Below, piece by piece: positions 8,251 through 16,281 of a stretch of DNA of 64,000 nucleotides (within the stretch, counting starts at the first letter, position 1; every line of letters begins with the position of its first letter). This DNA is from Promineifilum sp019695075. GTDB lineage: Bacteria > Chloroflexota > Anaerolineae > Promineifilales > Promineifilaceae. The notes beneath the pieces are model-generated. The model saw only the letters and a list, made by a program, of their open reading frames with translations, ran no database searches and was not told where the DNA came from. The DNA lies in NCBI GenBank assembly GCA_026129185.1, contig JAHCIO010000004.1:116641-180640 (forward strand), written 5' to 3'. A program made the position numbers and the translations under genes.

Positions 8251-9075
8251 ATGACCCCAACGCGCGCCGAAATGAGCGATGTCCCGCCGCTCTTCCTGAA
8301 GCTGGGCGGTTCGTTGCTGACCGACAAGACGGCCACCGAGGCTCTGCGCGGCGCCGAACTGGCGCGGCTGGCCGAGGAGATCGCCGCGGCGCGGGCGGCG
8401 CGACCGGGCCAGCGTCTGGTGCTGGGCCACGGCAGCGGCTCTTTCGGGCACGTCGCCGCCGCGCGGCATGACACGCGGGCGGGGGTGGCCGGCGCGGACG
8501 CCTGGCTGGGCTTTGCCGCGGTCAGCGACGCCGCCGCGCGGCTGAACCGGCGCGTCGTCAGCGCGCTGCTGGCCGCCGGTGTGCCGGCCATCGGTCTGCC
8601 GCCATCGGCTTCGGCGGCCGTGGCCGACGGTGTGATTCAAGCGCTGGCGACCGGCCCGGTCGCGGCGGCCCTGGAAGCGGGGCTGCTGCCGGTGCTGTTT
8701 GGTGACGTGGCCTTCGACAGCGTCCGCGGTGGGACAATTGTCTCGACCGAGGAAGTGCTGGGCTATCTGGCCCACGACCTGCGGCCGGCATGGCTGCTGC
8801 TGGCCGGTGAGACGGCCGGCGTGCTCGACGCGGGCGGCCGTGTCGTGCCGCGCATCACCCGGGCGACGCTGCCCGCGCTGCTGCCCGCGCTGGGCGGCTC
8901 GCGCGGCACCGATGTCACCGGCGGCATGGCCACCAAGGTTACGTCCATGCTCGATCTGTCAGCGGCGCGGCCGGGGCTGCGCGTGCGCGTCTTTTCCGGT
9001 CTTGTTCCCGGCCTGCTAACCCGCCTGCTGCTTGCCCCCGACCTGCCGGAGGGAACCGAGTTGTCAGAGACGTGA
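8251..9075 (+). CDS. ipk: Isopentenyl phosphate kinase (IPK)
   Basis: The 274-residue protein is an amino-acid-kinase-fold enzyme predicted to convert isopentenyl monophosphate plus ATP to isopentenyl diphosphate. It shows LKLGGSLLTDK at 17-27, the glycine loop GHGSGSFGH at 59-67 whose final His67 matches the catalytic histidine typical of IPKs, a GFAAVSDAAARLNRRV helix, LFGDVAFDS, and the TDVTGGMATK region that binds nucleotide. The His after GSF separates it from acetylglutamate and uridylate kinases. IPK belongs to the archaeal-type mevalonate route and to a salvage/alternative route reported in Chloroflexota such as Roseiflexus. No decarboxylase is seen here. The start could also be ATG 8272. 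Confidence 0.88.
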   Translation: MTPTRAEMSDVPPLFLKLGGSLLTDKTATEALRGAELARLAEEIAAARAARPGQRLVLGHGSGSFGHVAAARHDTRAGVAGADAWLGFAAVSDAAARLNRRVVSALLAAGVPAIGLPPSASAAVADGVIQALATGPVAAALEAGLLPVLFGDVAFDSVRGGTIVSTEEVLGYLAHDLRPAWLLLAGETAGVLDAGGRVVPRITRATLPALLPALGGSRGTDVTGGMATKVTSMLDLSAARPGLRVRVFSGLVPGLLTRLLLAPDLPEGTELSET

Positions 9076-9092
9076 CACTCGTCACCTCTATT

Positions 9093-9136
9093 TGTGACAT
9101 CTTTCACTAATAAACCTGTCTCTGTTTTGGCATAAT
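9093..9136 (+). promoter_or_regulatory. CRP/FNR-type site and -10 of the hox promoter
   Basis: A TGTGA-N6-TCACT dyad (9093-9108) lies upstream of a CATAAT -10 hexamer (9131-9136). With a start near 9143, the dyad centre falls at about -42, the class II activator position. No good -35 hexamer is present, as expected for an activator-dependent promoter. A second dyad, GTGAC-N4-GTCAC, lies at 9072-9085, overlapping the end of the IPK gene. A leader of about 125 bases precedes hoxE. Which regulator binds is unknown. Confidence 0.5.
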
Positions 9137-9270
9137 GGTTTAGCTTGCGCTACCGCTCAGGTTGGCTCGTTTGTGCCCCGCGGCGGCCGACAGCCACCTG
9201 AAAACCCCGGTATGCCCCCGGACGGTCGAGACTGCCGCATCGCCTCCGTGGGGGAGCGAACAGGAGAACT

Positions 9271-9789
9271 ATGCCACTGCGGAACGAGAAGGTCGATCCG
9301 CCCTCGGATGATAAGCGCTGGCGGATTGTTCAGGCCACCATGCAGCGGAACGGCTTTGAACGGGATGGCCTCATTGAAACGCTGCATACTGTCCAGGAAT
9401 CCTTTGGCTTTCTCGATGACGAGTCGCTGCGCTACGTGGCCGCGTCGCTCAACGCGCCGCTGAGCCAGGTTTACGGCGTATCGACGTTCTACCACTTGTT
9501 CAGCCTGAAGCCGGCCGGCCAGCATACGTGCGTCGTTTGCCTGGGCACAGCCTGCTACATCAAGGGCATGCCCGCGATGCTCAAGCAAATCGAAAGCCGC
9601 TATGGCATCAAGGCCGGCGAGACGACGCCCGACGGCCAGCTCTCGCTGCTGACGGCGCGCTGTTTGGGCGCTTGCGGCCTGGCCCCGGTGGCCGTCTTCG
9701 ACGGCAGCATCGCCGGCAAGCTGGAAATGGGCGAGGCCATGAGCCGCCTGCAGGAGATGACGGAGGTGGACCATGTACGAGAGGCTTGA
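9271..9789 (+). CDS. hoxE: NAD-reducing hydrogenase subunit HoxE
   Basis: The 172-residue thioredoxin-like [2Fe-2S] protein is the NuoE-type subunit of the diaphorase half of the bidirectional [NiFe] hydrogenase. The cluster ligands are visible as Cx4C (Cys90, Cys95) and Cx3C (Cys131, Cys135), and the family segment YGVSTFYHLFSLKP precedes them. It would pass electrons between HoxF and HoxU in the cytoplasm or at the membrane face. The ATG at 9271 has an ACAGGAG ribosome site. It is the first gene of hoxEFUYH and overlaps hoxF by 17 bases. The presence of hoxE together with all other subunits fits the group 3d hydrogenases known from cyanobacteria and Chloroflexus. Confidence 0.93.
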   Translation: MPLRNEKVDPPSDDKRWRIVQATMQRNGFERDGLIETLHTVQESFGFLDDESLRYVAASLNAPLSQVYGVSTFYHLFSLKPAGQHTCVVCLGTACYIKGMPAMLKQIESRYGIKAGETTPDGQLSLLTARCLGACGLAPVAVFDGSIAGKLEMGEAMSRLQEMTEVDHVREA

Positions 9790-11464
9790 GGAAATCACCC
9801 TCGCTGAGCAGGAATCCACCGCCCGCTTTTCCCACACGGTCAACGTGTGCATGGCGGCCGGCTGCATGTCCTCGCGGAGCGACGCCATCAAGGACGCGCT
9901 GACGAAGGAAGTCGAAGCCAATGGCCTGGAGCGCTGGTGTCGCGTGCGCGGCGTTGGCTGCATGGGCCTGTGCGCCCACGGCCCGCTGGTGTCGGTCGAT
10001 ACCGATCAGTCGGCCGAGACGCTCTATCAATACGTCACGCCCGACGACGCCCCGGCCATCGTCGGCGCGCTGGAAGGCCCGCCGGTGGAGCGGCTGCATT
10101 GCCCGACAAACGTGCCCTTCTTCCAGCGGCAGAAGAAGATCGTCCTGGAGAACAGCGGCCGGATTGACCCGGAGCGCGTCGAAGAGTACATCGCCGCCGA
10201 CGGCTACACGGCGCTGATCAAAGCCATCACCGAGATGAGCCCGGCTGAGGTCATCGACGAGATCATCGCCAGCGGCCTGCGCGGGCGCGGCGGCGGCGGC
10301 TACCCCACCGGCCTGAAATGGACGACGGTGGCCAAGTCAGAGGGCGACACGAAGTATGTCATCTGCAACGCTGACGAGGGCGACCCCGGCGCGTTCATGG
10401 ATCGCAGTGTCCTGGAGAGCGACCCGCATCGCATCCTGGAGGGCATGGCCATCGCCGGCTACGCCATTGGGGCCGGCCAGGGCTACATCTACGTCCGCGG
10501 CGAGTACCCGTTGGCCGTGGCCCGGCTGAAGACGGCCATTCGCCAGGCGCGGCGCGTCAACATGCTCGGCAGCGGCATCGCCGGGACGCAATTCGCTTTC
10601 CACGTGGATATCCGCCTTGGCGCGGGCGCGTTCGTCTGTGGCGAGGAGACGGCGCTGATCGCCTCTATCGAGGGCAAGCGCGGCCAACCCCGGCCGCGAC
10701 CGCCCTACCCGGCGGAGTATGGCCTGTGGGGTCAGCCGACGTTGATCAACAACGTCGAGACGCTGGCCAACGTGGCTCCCATCATCCGCAACGGCGGCGA
10801 CTGGTACGCCAGCCTGGGCACAGCCAAGAGCAAGGGCACCAAGGTGTTCGCGCTGGCCGGCAGCATCAACAACACCGGCCTGATCGAAGTCCCGATGGGC
10901 ACGCCGTTGCGCGAGATCATCTATGAGATCGGCGGCGGCGTCTCCGGCGGCGGTCAATGCAAGGCCATCCAGACGGGCGGCCCGTCGGGCGGCTGCATCC
11001 CGGCCGAGTTTTTGGACACACCGGTGGACTATGAATCGCTGGCCGCGCTCGGCTCCATCATGGGTTCGGGCGGCATGATCGTCATGGACGAATCGGCCAG
11101 CATGGTCGATGTGGCCCGCTACTTCATGGAGTTCTGCATGACCGAGTCATGCGGACGCTGCGTGCCCTGTCGCGTCGGCACAGTCCACATGCACAACCTG
11201 CTGGACAAGTTCAGCCACCACGAGGCGGCGCCGCGCGACCTGGTGCTGTTGGAGAAGCTGTGTGACATGGTACGCAACACCAGCCTGTGCGGCCTGGGTC
11301 AGACGGCGCCCAACCCGGTGCTCAGCACCCTCCGCTACTTCCGCCACGAATATATAGCGGCCATCACCGAAGAGGCGGCCGACTTGTACGCCATAACCCC
11401 GGCTCCGCCAACTAGCCGCAACGGCGCTACTCAACACGCGCCCGCCCAGGAGGTGGCCTCATGA
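9773..11464 (+). CDS. hoxF: NAD-reducing hydrogenase diaphorase subunit HoxF
   Basis: The 563-residue NuoF-type flavoprotein carries the NAD(H) and FMN sites of the hydrogenase. An N-terminal thioredoxin-like [2Fe-2S] domain (~1-105, cysteines in VNVCMAAGCMSS and GVGCMGLC) is followed by the NADH-binding glycine loop (GLRGRGGGGYPTGLKW), the FMN region (ICNADEGDPGAFMDR), a SLBB-like segment, and a C-terminal [4Fe-4S] motif (ESCGRCVPCRVGT, then a later SLCGLG cysteine). It oxidises or reduces NAD(P) and exchanges electrons with HoxE and HoxU. The gene overlaps both neighbours (17 bases with hoxE, 4 with hoxU), indicating translational coupling. The extended N-terminus is normal for HoxF. Confidence 0.95.
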   Translation: MYERLEEITLAEQESTARFSHTVNVCMAAGCMSSRSDAIKDALTKEVEANGLERWCRVRGVGCMGLCAHGPLVSVDTDQSAETLYQYVTPDDAPAIVGALEGPPVERLHCPTNVPFFQRQKKIVLENSGRIDPERVEEYIAADGYTALIKAITEMSPAEVIDEIIASGLRGRGGGGYPTGLKWTTVAKSEGDTKYVICNADEGDPGAFMDRSVLESDPHRILEGMAIAGYAIGAGQGYIYVRGEYPLAVARLKTAIRQARRVNMLGSGIAGTQFAFHVDIRLGAGAFVCGEETALIASIEGKRGQPRPRPPYPAEYGLWGQPTLINNVETLANVAPIIRNGGDWYASLGTAKSKGTKVFALAGSINNTGLIEVPMGTPLREIIYEIGGGVSGGGQCKAIQTGGPSGGCIPAEFLDTPVDYESLAALGSIMGSGGMIVMDESASMVDVARYFMEFCMTESCGRCVPCRVGTVHMHNLLDKFSHHEAAPRDLVLLEKLCDMVRNTSLCGLGQTAPNPVLSTLRYFRHEYIAAITEEAADLYAITPAPPTSRNGATQHAPAQEVAS

Positions 11465-12186
11465 AACGGCCATTCAAGACCCGCGTCAGGACGCTCAAGA
11501 TCGACGGCATCGACGTTGGCGCCCGCGAGGATGAAACCATCCTCGAACTGGCCCAGGAAAACGGCATCTTTATCCCCACGCTGTGCCACCTGGAGGGCGT
11601 ACACGACATCGGCGCTTGCCGGCTGTGCCTGGTGGAAATCAAGGGCACGTCGAAGCTGTTGCCGGCGTGCATGACCTATGCCGAAGAGGGCATGGAGGTC
11701 ATCACCGACTCCGAGCGGTTGACGGCCTATCGCCGGCAGGTGCTGGACTTACTGTTCTCCGAGCGCAACCACGTCTGTGCCGTGTGCGTTTCCAACGGCC
11801 ACTGCGAGCTGCAATGGCTGGCCGAGAAGCTGGGCATCAGCCACGTTGGCGTGCCCTACCTCTATCCGCAACTGCCTGTCGATGCTTCGCATTCCTTCTA
11901 CACCCTCGATCACAACCGCTGCGTTCTCTGCGCGCGCTGCGTGCGCGTCTGCGACGAGATCGAAGGCGCGCATACGTGGGACGTGACGGGCCGCGGCGTG
12001 GAGTGCCGCGTCATCAGCGACCTGAACCAGCCGTGGGGCACGGCCGATAGCTGCACCCGCTGCGGCAAGTGCGTCCAGGTCTGCCCGACCGGGGCGCTGT
12101 TCTCCAAGGGCAAGGCCGTGGCCGAGATGACCAAGCGGCGCGAATTCCTGCCCTATCTACAACAAATGCGGGAGGGCCGGCGATGA
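11461..12186 (+). CDS. hoxU: NAD-reducing hydrogenase ferredoxin subunit HoxU
   Basis: This 241-residue protein corresponds to the N-terminal part of complex I NuoG and wires HoxF to the hydrogenase module HoxYH. Motifs in order are a plant-type [2Fe-2S] site (CHLEGVHDIGACRLCLVE, plus LLPAC), the histidine-containing [4Fe-4S] site (HVCAVCVSNGHCELQ), and two ferredoxin [4Fe-4S] sites (CVLCARCVRVC and CTRCGKCVQVCPTG). The molybdopterin-like domain of NuoG is absent, as usual for HoxU. The ATG overlaps the hoxF stop, and its own stop overlaps the hoxY start (ATGA at 12183-12186). Confidence 0.95.
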   Translation: MKRPFKTRVRTLKIDGIDVGAREDETILELAQENGIFIPTLCHLEGVHDIGACRLCLVEIKGTSKLLPACMTYAEEGMEVITDSERLTAYRRQVLDLLFSERNHVCAVCVSNGHCELQWLAEKLGISHVGVPYLYPQLPVDASHSFYTLDHNRCVLCARCVRVCDEIEGAHTWDVTGRGVECRVISDLNQPWGTADSCTRCGKCVQVCPTGALFSKGKAVAEMTKRREFLPYLQQMREGRR

Positions 12187-12719
12187 ACGGCAAATTGAAA
12201 CTGGCGACGGTGTGGCTCGACGGCTGTTCGGGCTGCCACATGTCATTTCTCGACATCGATGAGCGGCTGCTGGACGTGGCCGCGCTGGCCGATCTGGTCT
12301 ACAGCCCCCTGGTGGACGCCAAGGAGTTTCCGGAGATGGTCGATATTGCCCTCATCGAGGGCGCGGTCAGTAGCGAAGATGACTACCACAAGATTCGACA
12401 CGTGCGCGCCCACACGCGCATCCTGGTCTCGTTGGGCGACTGCGCCGTGACGGCCAACGTGCCGGCCATGCGCAACCGCTTCAAGGTCGAGGAGGTGCTG
12501 GACCGCGCCTACTTCGAGAACGCGACGCTGAACCAGCAGATTCCGGTCGAAGTCATCCCGCCGCTGCGCAAGCAGTCGATCCCGGTGCATCAGGTAGTGG
12601 CGGTGGACGTATTCGTGCCGGGCTGCCCGCCGTCGGCCGACATCATCTTCTACGCCGTGACCGAACTGCTGGCCGGCCGCACGCCCGACCTGCGCACGCG
12701 CACCCACTTTGGAGCCTAA
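12183..12719 (+). CDS. hoxY: [NiFe] hydrogenase small subunit HoxY
   Basis: The 178-residue small subunit holds the proximal [4Fe-4S] cluster that takes electrons from the nickel-iron site. The hallmark DGCSGCHMSFLDID lies near the N-terminus, with later ligands in SLGDCAVT and VPGCPP. It lacks a Tat signal and the medial and distal cluster domains of membrane hydrogenases, as expected for soluble group 3 enzymes. The start at 12183 overlaps the hoxU stop codon, and MNGKLKLATVWLDGC matches the family start. After hoxY a dispersed repeat (12729-12832) fills most of the 134-base gap before hoxH, which is unusual for such a tightly coupled operon. Confidence 0.94.
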   Translation: MNGKLKLATVWLDGCSGCHMSFLDIDERLLDVAALADLVYSPLVDAKEFPEMVDIALIEGAVSSEDDYHKIRHVRAHTRILVSLGDCAVTANVPAMRNRFKVEEVLDRAYFENATLNQQIPVEVIPPLRKQSIPVHQVVAVDVFVPGCPPSADIIFYAVTELLAGRTPDLRTRTHFGA

Positions 12720-12728
12720 TGAGGAAGA

Positions 12729-12832
12729 AGCTCACGCCAAGGCGCTGAGGGGCCAAGGCGCAAAAGGAAGAAAGAAAAGAGCCTTTGTTCTTATTGGCGT
12801 TCTTTGCTCCCTTTGCGTCCTTTGCGTGAGCT
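12729..12832. repeat. Dispersed palindromic repeat, family A, in hox operon
   Basis: The ends AGCTCACG (12729-12736) and CGTGAGCT (12825-12832) are exact inverted copies. Inside are purine-rich then pyrimidine-rich halves (CCAAGGCGCAAAAGGAAG against CTTTGCGTCCTTTGCGTG) that can fold into one long hairpin. A closely related copy lies at 48161-48298. It separates hoxY from hoxH and could stall or partly terminate transcription, or protect the mRNA. Confidence 0.8.
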
Positions 12833-12853
12833 CCCTCCCAGGAACGAAACGAC

Positions 12854-14278
12854 ATGAGCCAAACCATCACCATCGATCCCGTCACGCGCATTGAGGGCCA
12901 CAGCAAGATCACCATCCAGCTGGACGATGCCGGCCGGGTCAGCTCGGCCCGCTTTCACGTGACGCAGTTCCGCGGCTTCGAGAAGCTCGTCGAGGGGCGG
13001 CCGTTCCACGAGATGCCGTCGCTGACGGCTCGCGTCTGCGGCATCTGTCCGGTCAGCCATCTGATCGCCTCGGCCAAGGCTTGCGACGCGCTGCTGGCGG
13101 TGCAGATTCCGCCGACGGCGGTCATGCTGCGCCAGGTGCTCAATCTGGCCCAGATCTTGCAGTCGCACGCGCTGAGCTTCTTCCACCTGTCCTCGCCCGA
13201 CCTGCTGCTGGGCATGGACGCCGACCCGGCCAACCGCAACCTGTTCGGCGTGGCCGCGCAGAACCTCGACCTGGCCCGCGACGGCATCTGGCTGCGGCAA
13301 TACGGCCAGGAGATCATCGCCCTGCTGGGCGGCAAGCGCATCCACCCGGCGTGGGTTGTGCCCGGCGGCGTCAGCAATCCGCTGACGGCCGACCGCCGCG
13401 ACACCATGCTGGCCGGCGTTGCCGACGCCATCGCCCGCATCGAGCGCACGCTGGAGTGGTACAAGGAGGTCTTTGGCCACTTCGATGCCGAAATCCGCAC
13501 CTTTGCCAACTTCCCCTCGCTGTTCATGGGCACGGTGACGCGCGACGGCGAACTGGAGATGTACGACGGCAATCTGCGCATCGTCGATGCCACCGGGCGC
13601 ATCGTCGCCGACCAGGTTAACCCGACGACTTACGCCGACTTCATCGGCGAGGCGGTCGAGCCGGACTCGTACCTGAAGTCGCCCTACTACAAGCCGCTGG
13701 GCTACCCCGACGGCATTTACCGCGTCGGGCCATTGGCGCGGCTGAATCTGATCGACCGCGTCGGCACGCCGCTGGCCGACCAGGAGTGGGCCGAGTTCCG
13801 CATGCTGGAGCGCGGGGCGACGCTCAGTTCGTTCCAGTATCACTACGCCCGGCTGATCGAGATGCTTTTCTGCGTCGAGAAGATCGCCGCCTTCCTGAAC
13901 CATCCCGATATCCTCAGCGACCATGTGCGCGCGCGCGCCGAACCGAATCGCACCGAGGGCATCGGCGTCAGCGAAGCGCCGCGCGGCACGCTGTTCCACC
14001 ACTACAAGATCGACCGCAAGGGGCTGATGCTGTGGGCCAACATGGTCATTGCCACCGGCCACAACAGCCTGGCGATGAACAAGGGCGTCTACCAGGTCGC
14101 CCGCCACTTCGTCCGCGGCGAGAAGATCGAAGAGGGCATGCTCAACCGGGTCGAAGCGGTCATCCGCACGTTCGACCCCTGCCTGAGCTGCTCCACCCAT
14201 GCCTTCGGCCAGATGCCGATGCGCATCCAGCTGCTCGCGCCCGACGGCGAGGTGCTGGACGAGGTGCGGCAGGGATAG
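12854..14278 (+). CDS. hoxH: [NiFe] hydrogenase large subunit HoxH
   Basis: The 474-residue catalytic subunit binds the nickel-iron centre that interconverts H2 with protons and electrons. The two metal-binding cysteine pairs are present: the L1 motif RVCGICPVSH (Cys62, Cys65, His69) and the L2 motif DPCLSCSTH (Cys443, Cys446, His449). A 25-residue tail follows His449 and should be removed by the maturation protease encoded just downstream, so the subunit is intact and expected to need HypA-F for metal insertion. None of the hyp genes is in this window. It is the last structural gene of hoxEFUYH; a repeat-filled gap separates it from hoxW. Confidence 0.96.
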   Translation: MSQTITIDPVTRIEGHSKITIQLDDAGRVSSARFHVTQFRGFEKLVEGRPFHEMPSLTARVCGICPVSHLIASAKACDALLAVQIPPTAVMLRQVLNLAQILQSHALSFFHLSSPDLLLGMDADPANRNLFGVAAQNLDLARDGIWLRQYGQEIIALLGGKRIHPAWVVPGGVSNPLTADRRDTMLAGVADAIARIERTLEWYKEVFGHFDAEIRTFANFPSLFMGTVTRDGELEMYDGNLRIVDATGRIVADQVNPTTYADFIGEAVEPDSYLKSPYYKPLGYPDGIYRVGPLARLNLIDRVGTPLADQEWAEFRMLERGATLSSFQYHYARLIEMLFCVEKIAAFLNHPDILSDHVRARAEPNRTEGIGVSEAPRGTLFHHYKIDRKGLMLWANMVIATGHNSLAMNKGVYQVARHFVRGEKIEEGMLNRVEAVIRTFDPCLSCSTHAFGQMPMRIQLLAPDGEVLDEVRQG

Positions 14279-14422
14279 AGGGGGCAGTATCCAGTGGGTC
14301 AGTATTCAGTAGGTCAGTGTCCAGTGGGTCAGTGTCCAGTAGGTCAGTACACAAACTGAACTGACCTACTGGATACTGGATACTGGATACTGGATACTGA
14401 CCACCGACCACCGACCACTACA
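14279..14422. repeat. Palindromic repeat family C, copy 1
   Basis: The region between hoxH and hoxW is made of short direct repeats of CCAGTGGGTCAGT/CCAGTAGGTCAGT type, then their inverted copies (GACCTACTGGATACTGG) and a run of CCGACCA units. The two halves can pair into a long hairpin around AAACTGAACTGACC. The same core and arms recur at 46689, 51260, 61151 and 61494, and arms only at 17147. The hoxW start has no Shine-Dalgarno sequence because the repeat runs up to it. Confidence 0.8.
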
Positions 14423-14872
14423 ATGATGCTCATCATCGGCTACGGCAACCCCCTGCGGGGCGACGATGGGGTGGGCTGGCGGGTGGCGGAGGCCGCGGGG
14501 ACGGCGTTGCCGGAGGGCGCGGCGACGGTGCTGGCCGTCCACCAACTGACGCCTGAATTGTCCGCGCCCATCAGCCGGGCGGGGCGCGTGGTGTTTGTGG
14601 ATGCGGCCGCCGAGGGCGAGCCGGGGACGGTCAACTGCTTTGCACTGGAAGAGGCAGGCCAACGGCCTGCGCTACAGCCGAGCGGGTCGCATCAGACGAC
14701 GCCCGACGCGCTGTTGGCGATGGCCGGGGAGTTGTTCGGCCGCCGGCCGCCGGCCACTATGGTGACAATTGCCGGGGAGTCGTTCGCGGTGTCGGAGGCG
14801 CTGACGCCTGTGGTGGTGGCGGCCGTGCCGGAAGCGGTGAAATATATCGTGGCTCTGGGGAGGCAGCCATGA
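14423..14872 (+). CDS. hoxW: Hydrogenase maturation endopeptidase HoxW
   Basis: The 149-residue protein belongs to the HyaD/HybD/HoxW (M52) endopeptidases that cut the C-terminal tail from the large subunit after nickel insertion. The family start is clear: LIIGYGNPLRGDDGVGWRVAE, whose Asp in GDDG is a nickel-sensing ligand, then VVFVDAAAEG with the second acidic ligand, and a later SGSHQTTPDALL with the histidine region. Its partner is the adjacent hoxH, whose L2 tail is present. No ribosome site precedes the ATG (14423; a second ATG follows directly). The stop overlaps the next gene's start (ATGA). Confidence 0.9.
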   Translation: MMLIIGYGNPLRGDDGVGWRVAEAAGTALPEGAATVLAVHQLTPELSAPISRAGRVVFVDAAAEGEPGTVNCFALEEAGQRPALQPSGSHQTTPDALLAMAGELFGRRPPATMVTIAGESFAVSEALTPVVVAAVPEAVKYIVALGRQP

Positions 14873-16260
14873 CACCGGAAGCCGAGCAGCGGCAGAAAGC
14901 CAACAAGCGTTATGTACTGGTAGTCGTAGCGCTCTTCGTCGTCGTTTTGGCCCTATTCATCGGGGCCGGCTTGTGGCTTGTCCATTCGGTTCTGGTCGGC
15001 GGCAGCATTCCCCAGACGAGCGTTGCGTTTGAAACGTGGCGCGATGACAATCGCGACGGCGCATGGGACGCGAGCGAGCCAAGCGTCGCCTATGTCATGA
15101 TCGACGCCACCGACATCACCGATGGTGTTGCTAGTTTCAGGGCCGTCACTGGTCTGGATGGTCGTACGGCCGTTCAGGCCAATCCCGCGAGTGATGACCA
15201 CGTCTACGAGTTTACCCCTATTCTTCCGTCAGGATATGAACTCACGACGCCCGAATTCGTGCGGCTAGGCGGGGCCGAAATAGAGGGCCAGATCATTGGC
15301 TTTGGCCTGGCCCTCTTGCCTGGGCAGCCGACGCCGACGCCGCGGCCGATGGCCTCATTGACGTGTGTTCCAATCTTCGAGAGCGGCGCGGGTGACGGCA
15401 TGCTGGAGGCCATGCTGCTCGGCCCGGACGGTTCCATCGTCTTGTCCATGCGACGTGAGGACGAACTGCGCCACTTCGTGGCCGATGGCACGCCACTCCC
15501 CCCCATACCGGCCCCGCCCGCCCCCTATGAGGATCGATTGCTCTTCGCCCCCGATGGCCGTGGCTGGACGTGGGGCGAAACCATCGCCGACGGCCTGGCC
15601 TATCTGGACGGCGGCGCGTGGGTCTCCGTTGCCCCTTACGAACATCCCGGTGACAGCAAGGCCTACACGATGGCCGTCGCCGAGGATGGCGCGGTTTGGC
15701 TGGGCACTGATATTGGCGCGCTGCGCCGCGATCCGGCTACGGGGCAATGGACGCGCTTGGCCGCCGACGAAAAAATCACCAGTGTGATTCCTACGGCCGA
15801 GGGGAACGTATGGCTATTGGTCATTGGCGGCAGTCCGTGGGAGCTGATACCGAGCGGCGAACCGGGGCAATTAGAGGAAAAGCAACATTACCCGAGACAT
15901 CCCCTGCAACACATATTTCATGGCGCATTCTGGCAGGAATCAGGGTTGTGGGTCGTCACTGGACTGGGCTTGACTCAGTGGGTCAACGAAGCCCAGACTT
16001 GGGCCATTTACGACTATGATACGACCGACAACGACCTGCCGCCGGAGATTATCTGGGACTATACTCGCGTGGCCGACGGTTCGTTGTGGCTGGCGTTGTC
16101 GGGCGAATTGCTCCATGCCTGGCCGGAGGAAGATCGGTGGGTGCTGGCCCCGCTGCCTGAACTGGTGGAGGGAACTGTTGTCCGCATGGAGGCCGCAGCC
16201 GACGATAGCCTGTGGTTGGAGACCGAAGAACCCAAACTCGTCTATCGCTGCACGCCCTGA
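14869..16260 (+). CDS. Membrane-anchored propeller-like protein, function unknown
   Basis: The 463-residue product has a short cytoplasmic N-terminus, one transmembrane helix (~14-40), then an exported region. Residues ~50-135 resemble a SdrD/CNA-B-like segment (TWRDDNRDGAWDASEP, as in calcium-binding repeats). A proline-threonine linker (PGQPTPTPRP) leads to ~300 residues with repeated short motifs (DGAVWLGTDIGALRRD, EGNVWLLV, DGSLWLALSG, DDSLWLET) that look like blades of a two-component-regulator-type beta-propeller. It overlaps hoxW by 4 bases and so is translationally coupled to the hox operon, but nothing in it suggests a hydrogenase role. It is convergent with the glycosyltransferase (21-base gap). 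Confidence 0.75.
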   Translation: MTPEAEQRQKANKRYVLVVVALFVVVLALFIGAGLWLVHSVLVGGSIPQTSVAFETWRDDNRDGAWDASEPSVAYVMIDATDITDGVASFRAVTGLDGRTAVQANPASDDHVYEFTPILPSGYELTTPEFVRLGGAEIEGQIIGFGLALLPGQPTPTPRPMASLTCVPIFESGAGDGMLEAMLLGPDGSIVLSMRREDELRHFVADGTPLPPIPAPPAPYEDRLLFAPDGRGWTWGETIADGLAYLDGGAWVSVAPYEHPGDSKAYTMAVAEDGAVWLGTDIGALRRDPATGQWTRLAADEKITSVIPTAEGNVWLLVIGGSPWELIPSGEPGQLEEKQHYPRHPLQHIFHGAFWQESGLWVVTGLGLTQWVNEAQTWAIYDYDTTDNDLPPEIIWDYTRVADGSLWLALSGELLHAWPEEDRWVLAPLPELVEGTVVRMEAAADDSLWLETEEPKLVYRCTP

Positions 16261-16281
16261 CGGGGTAGAAGGGATTCTCGC

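Noticed and set aside
8251..9075. Acetylglutamate kinase or uridylate kinase
   Set aside because: The His after GSF in GHGSGSFGH and the TDVTGGM segment point to isopentenyl phosphate kinase.
9144..9270. A riboswitch in the hox leader
   Set aside because: Some GC-rich pairing is possible, but I see no match to the consensus of any riboswitch class I know.
14279..14422. Possible CRISPR array, because short repeats alternate with variants
   Set aside because: Units are too short (about 15 bases), have no unique spacers of constant length and form one long palindrome; no cas genes are nearby.
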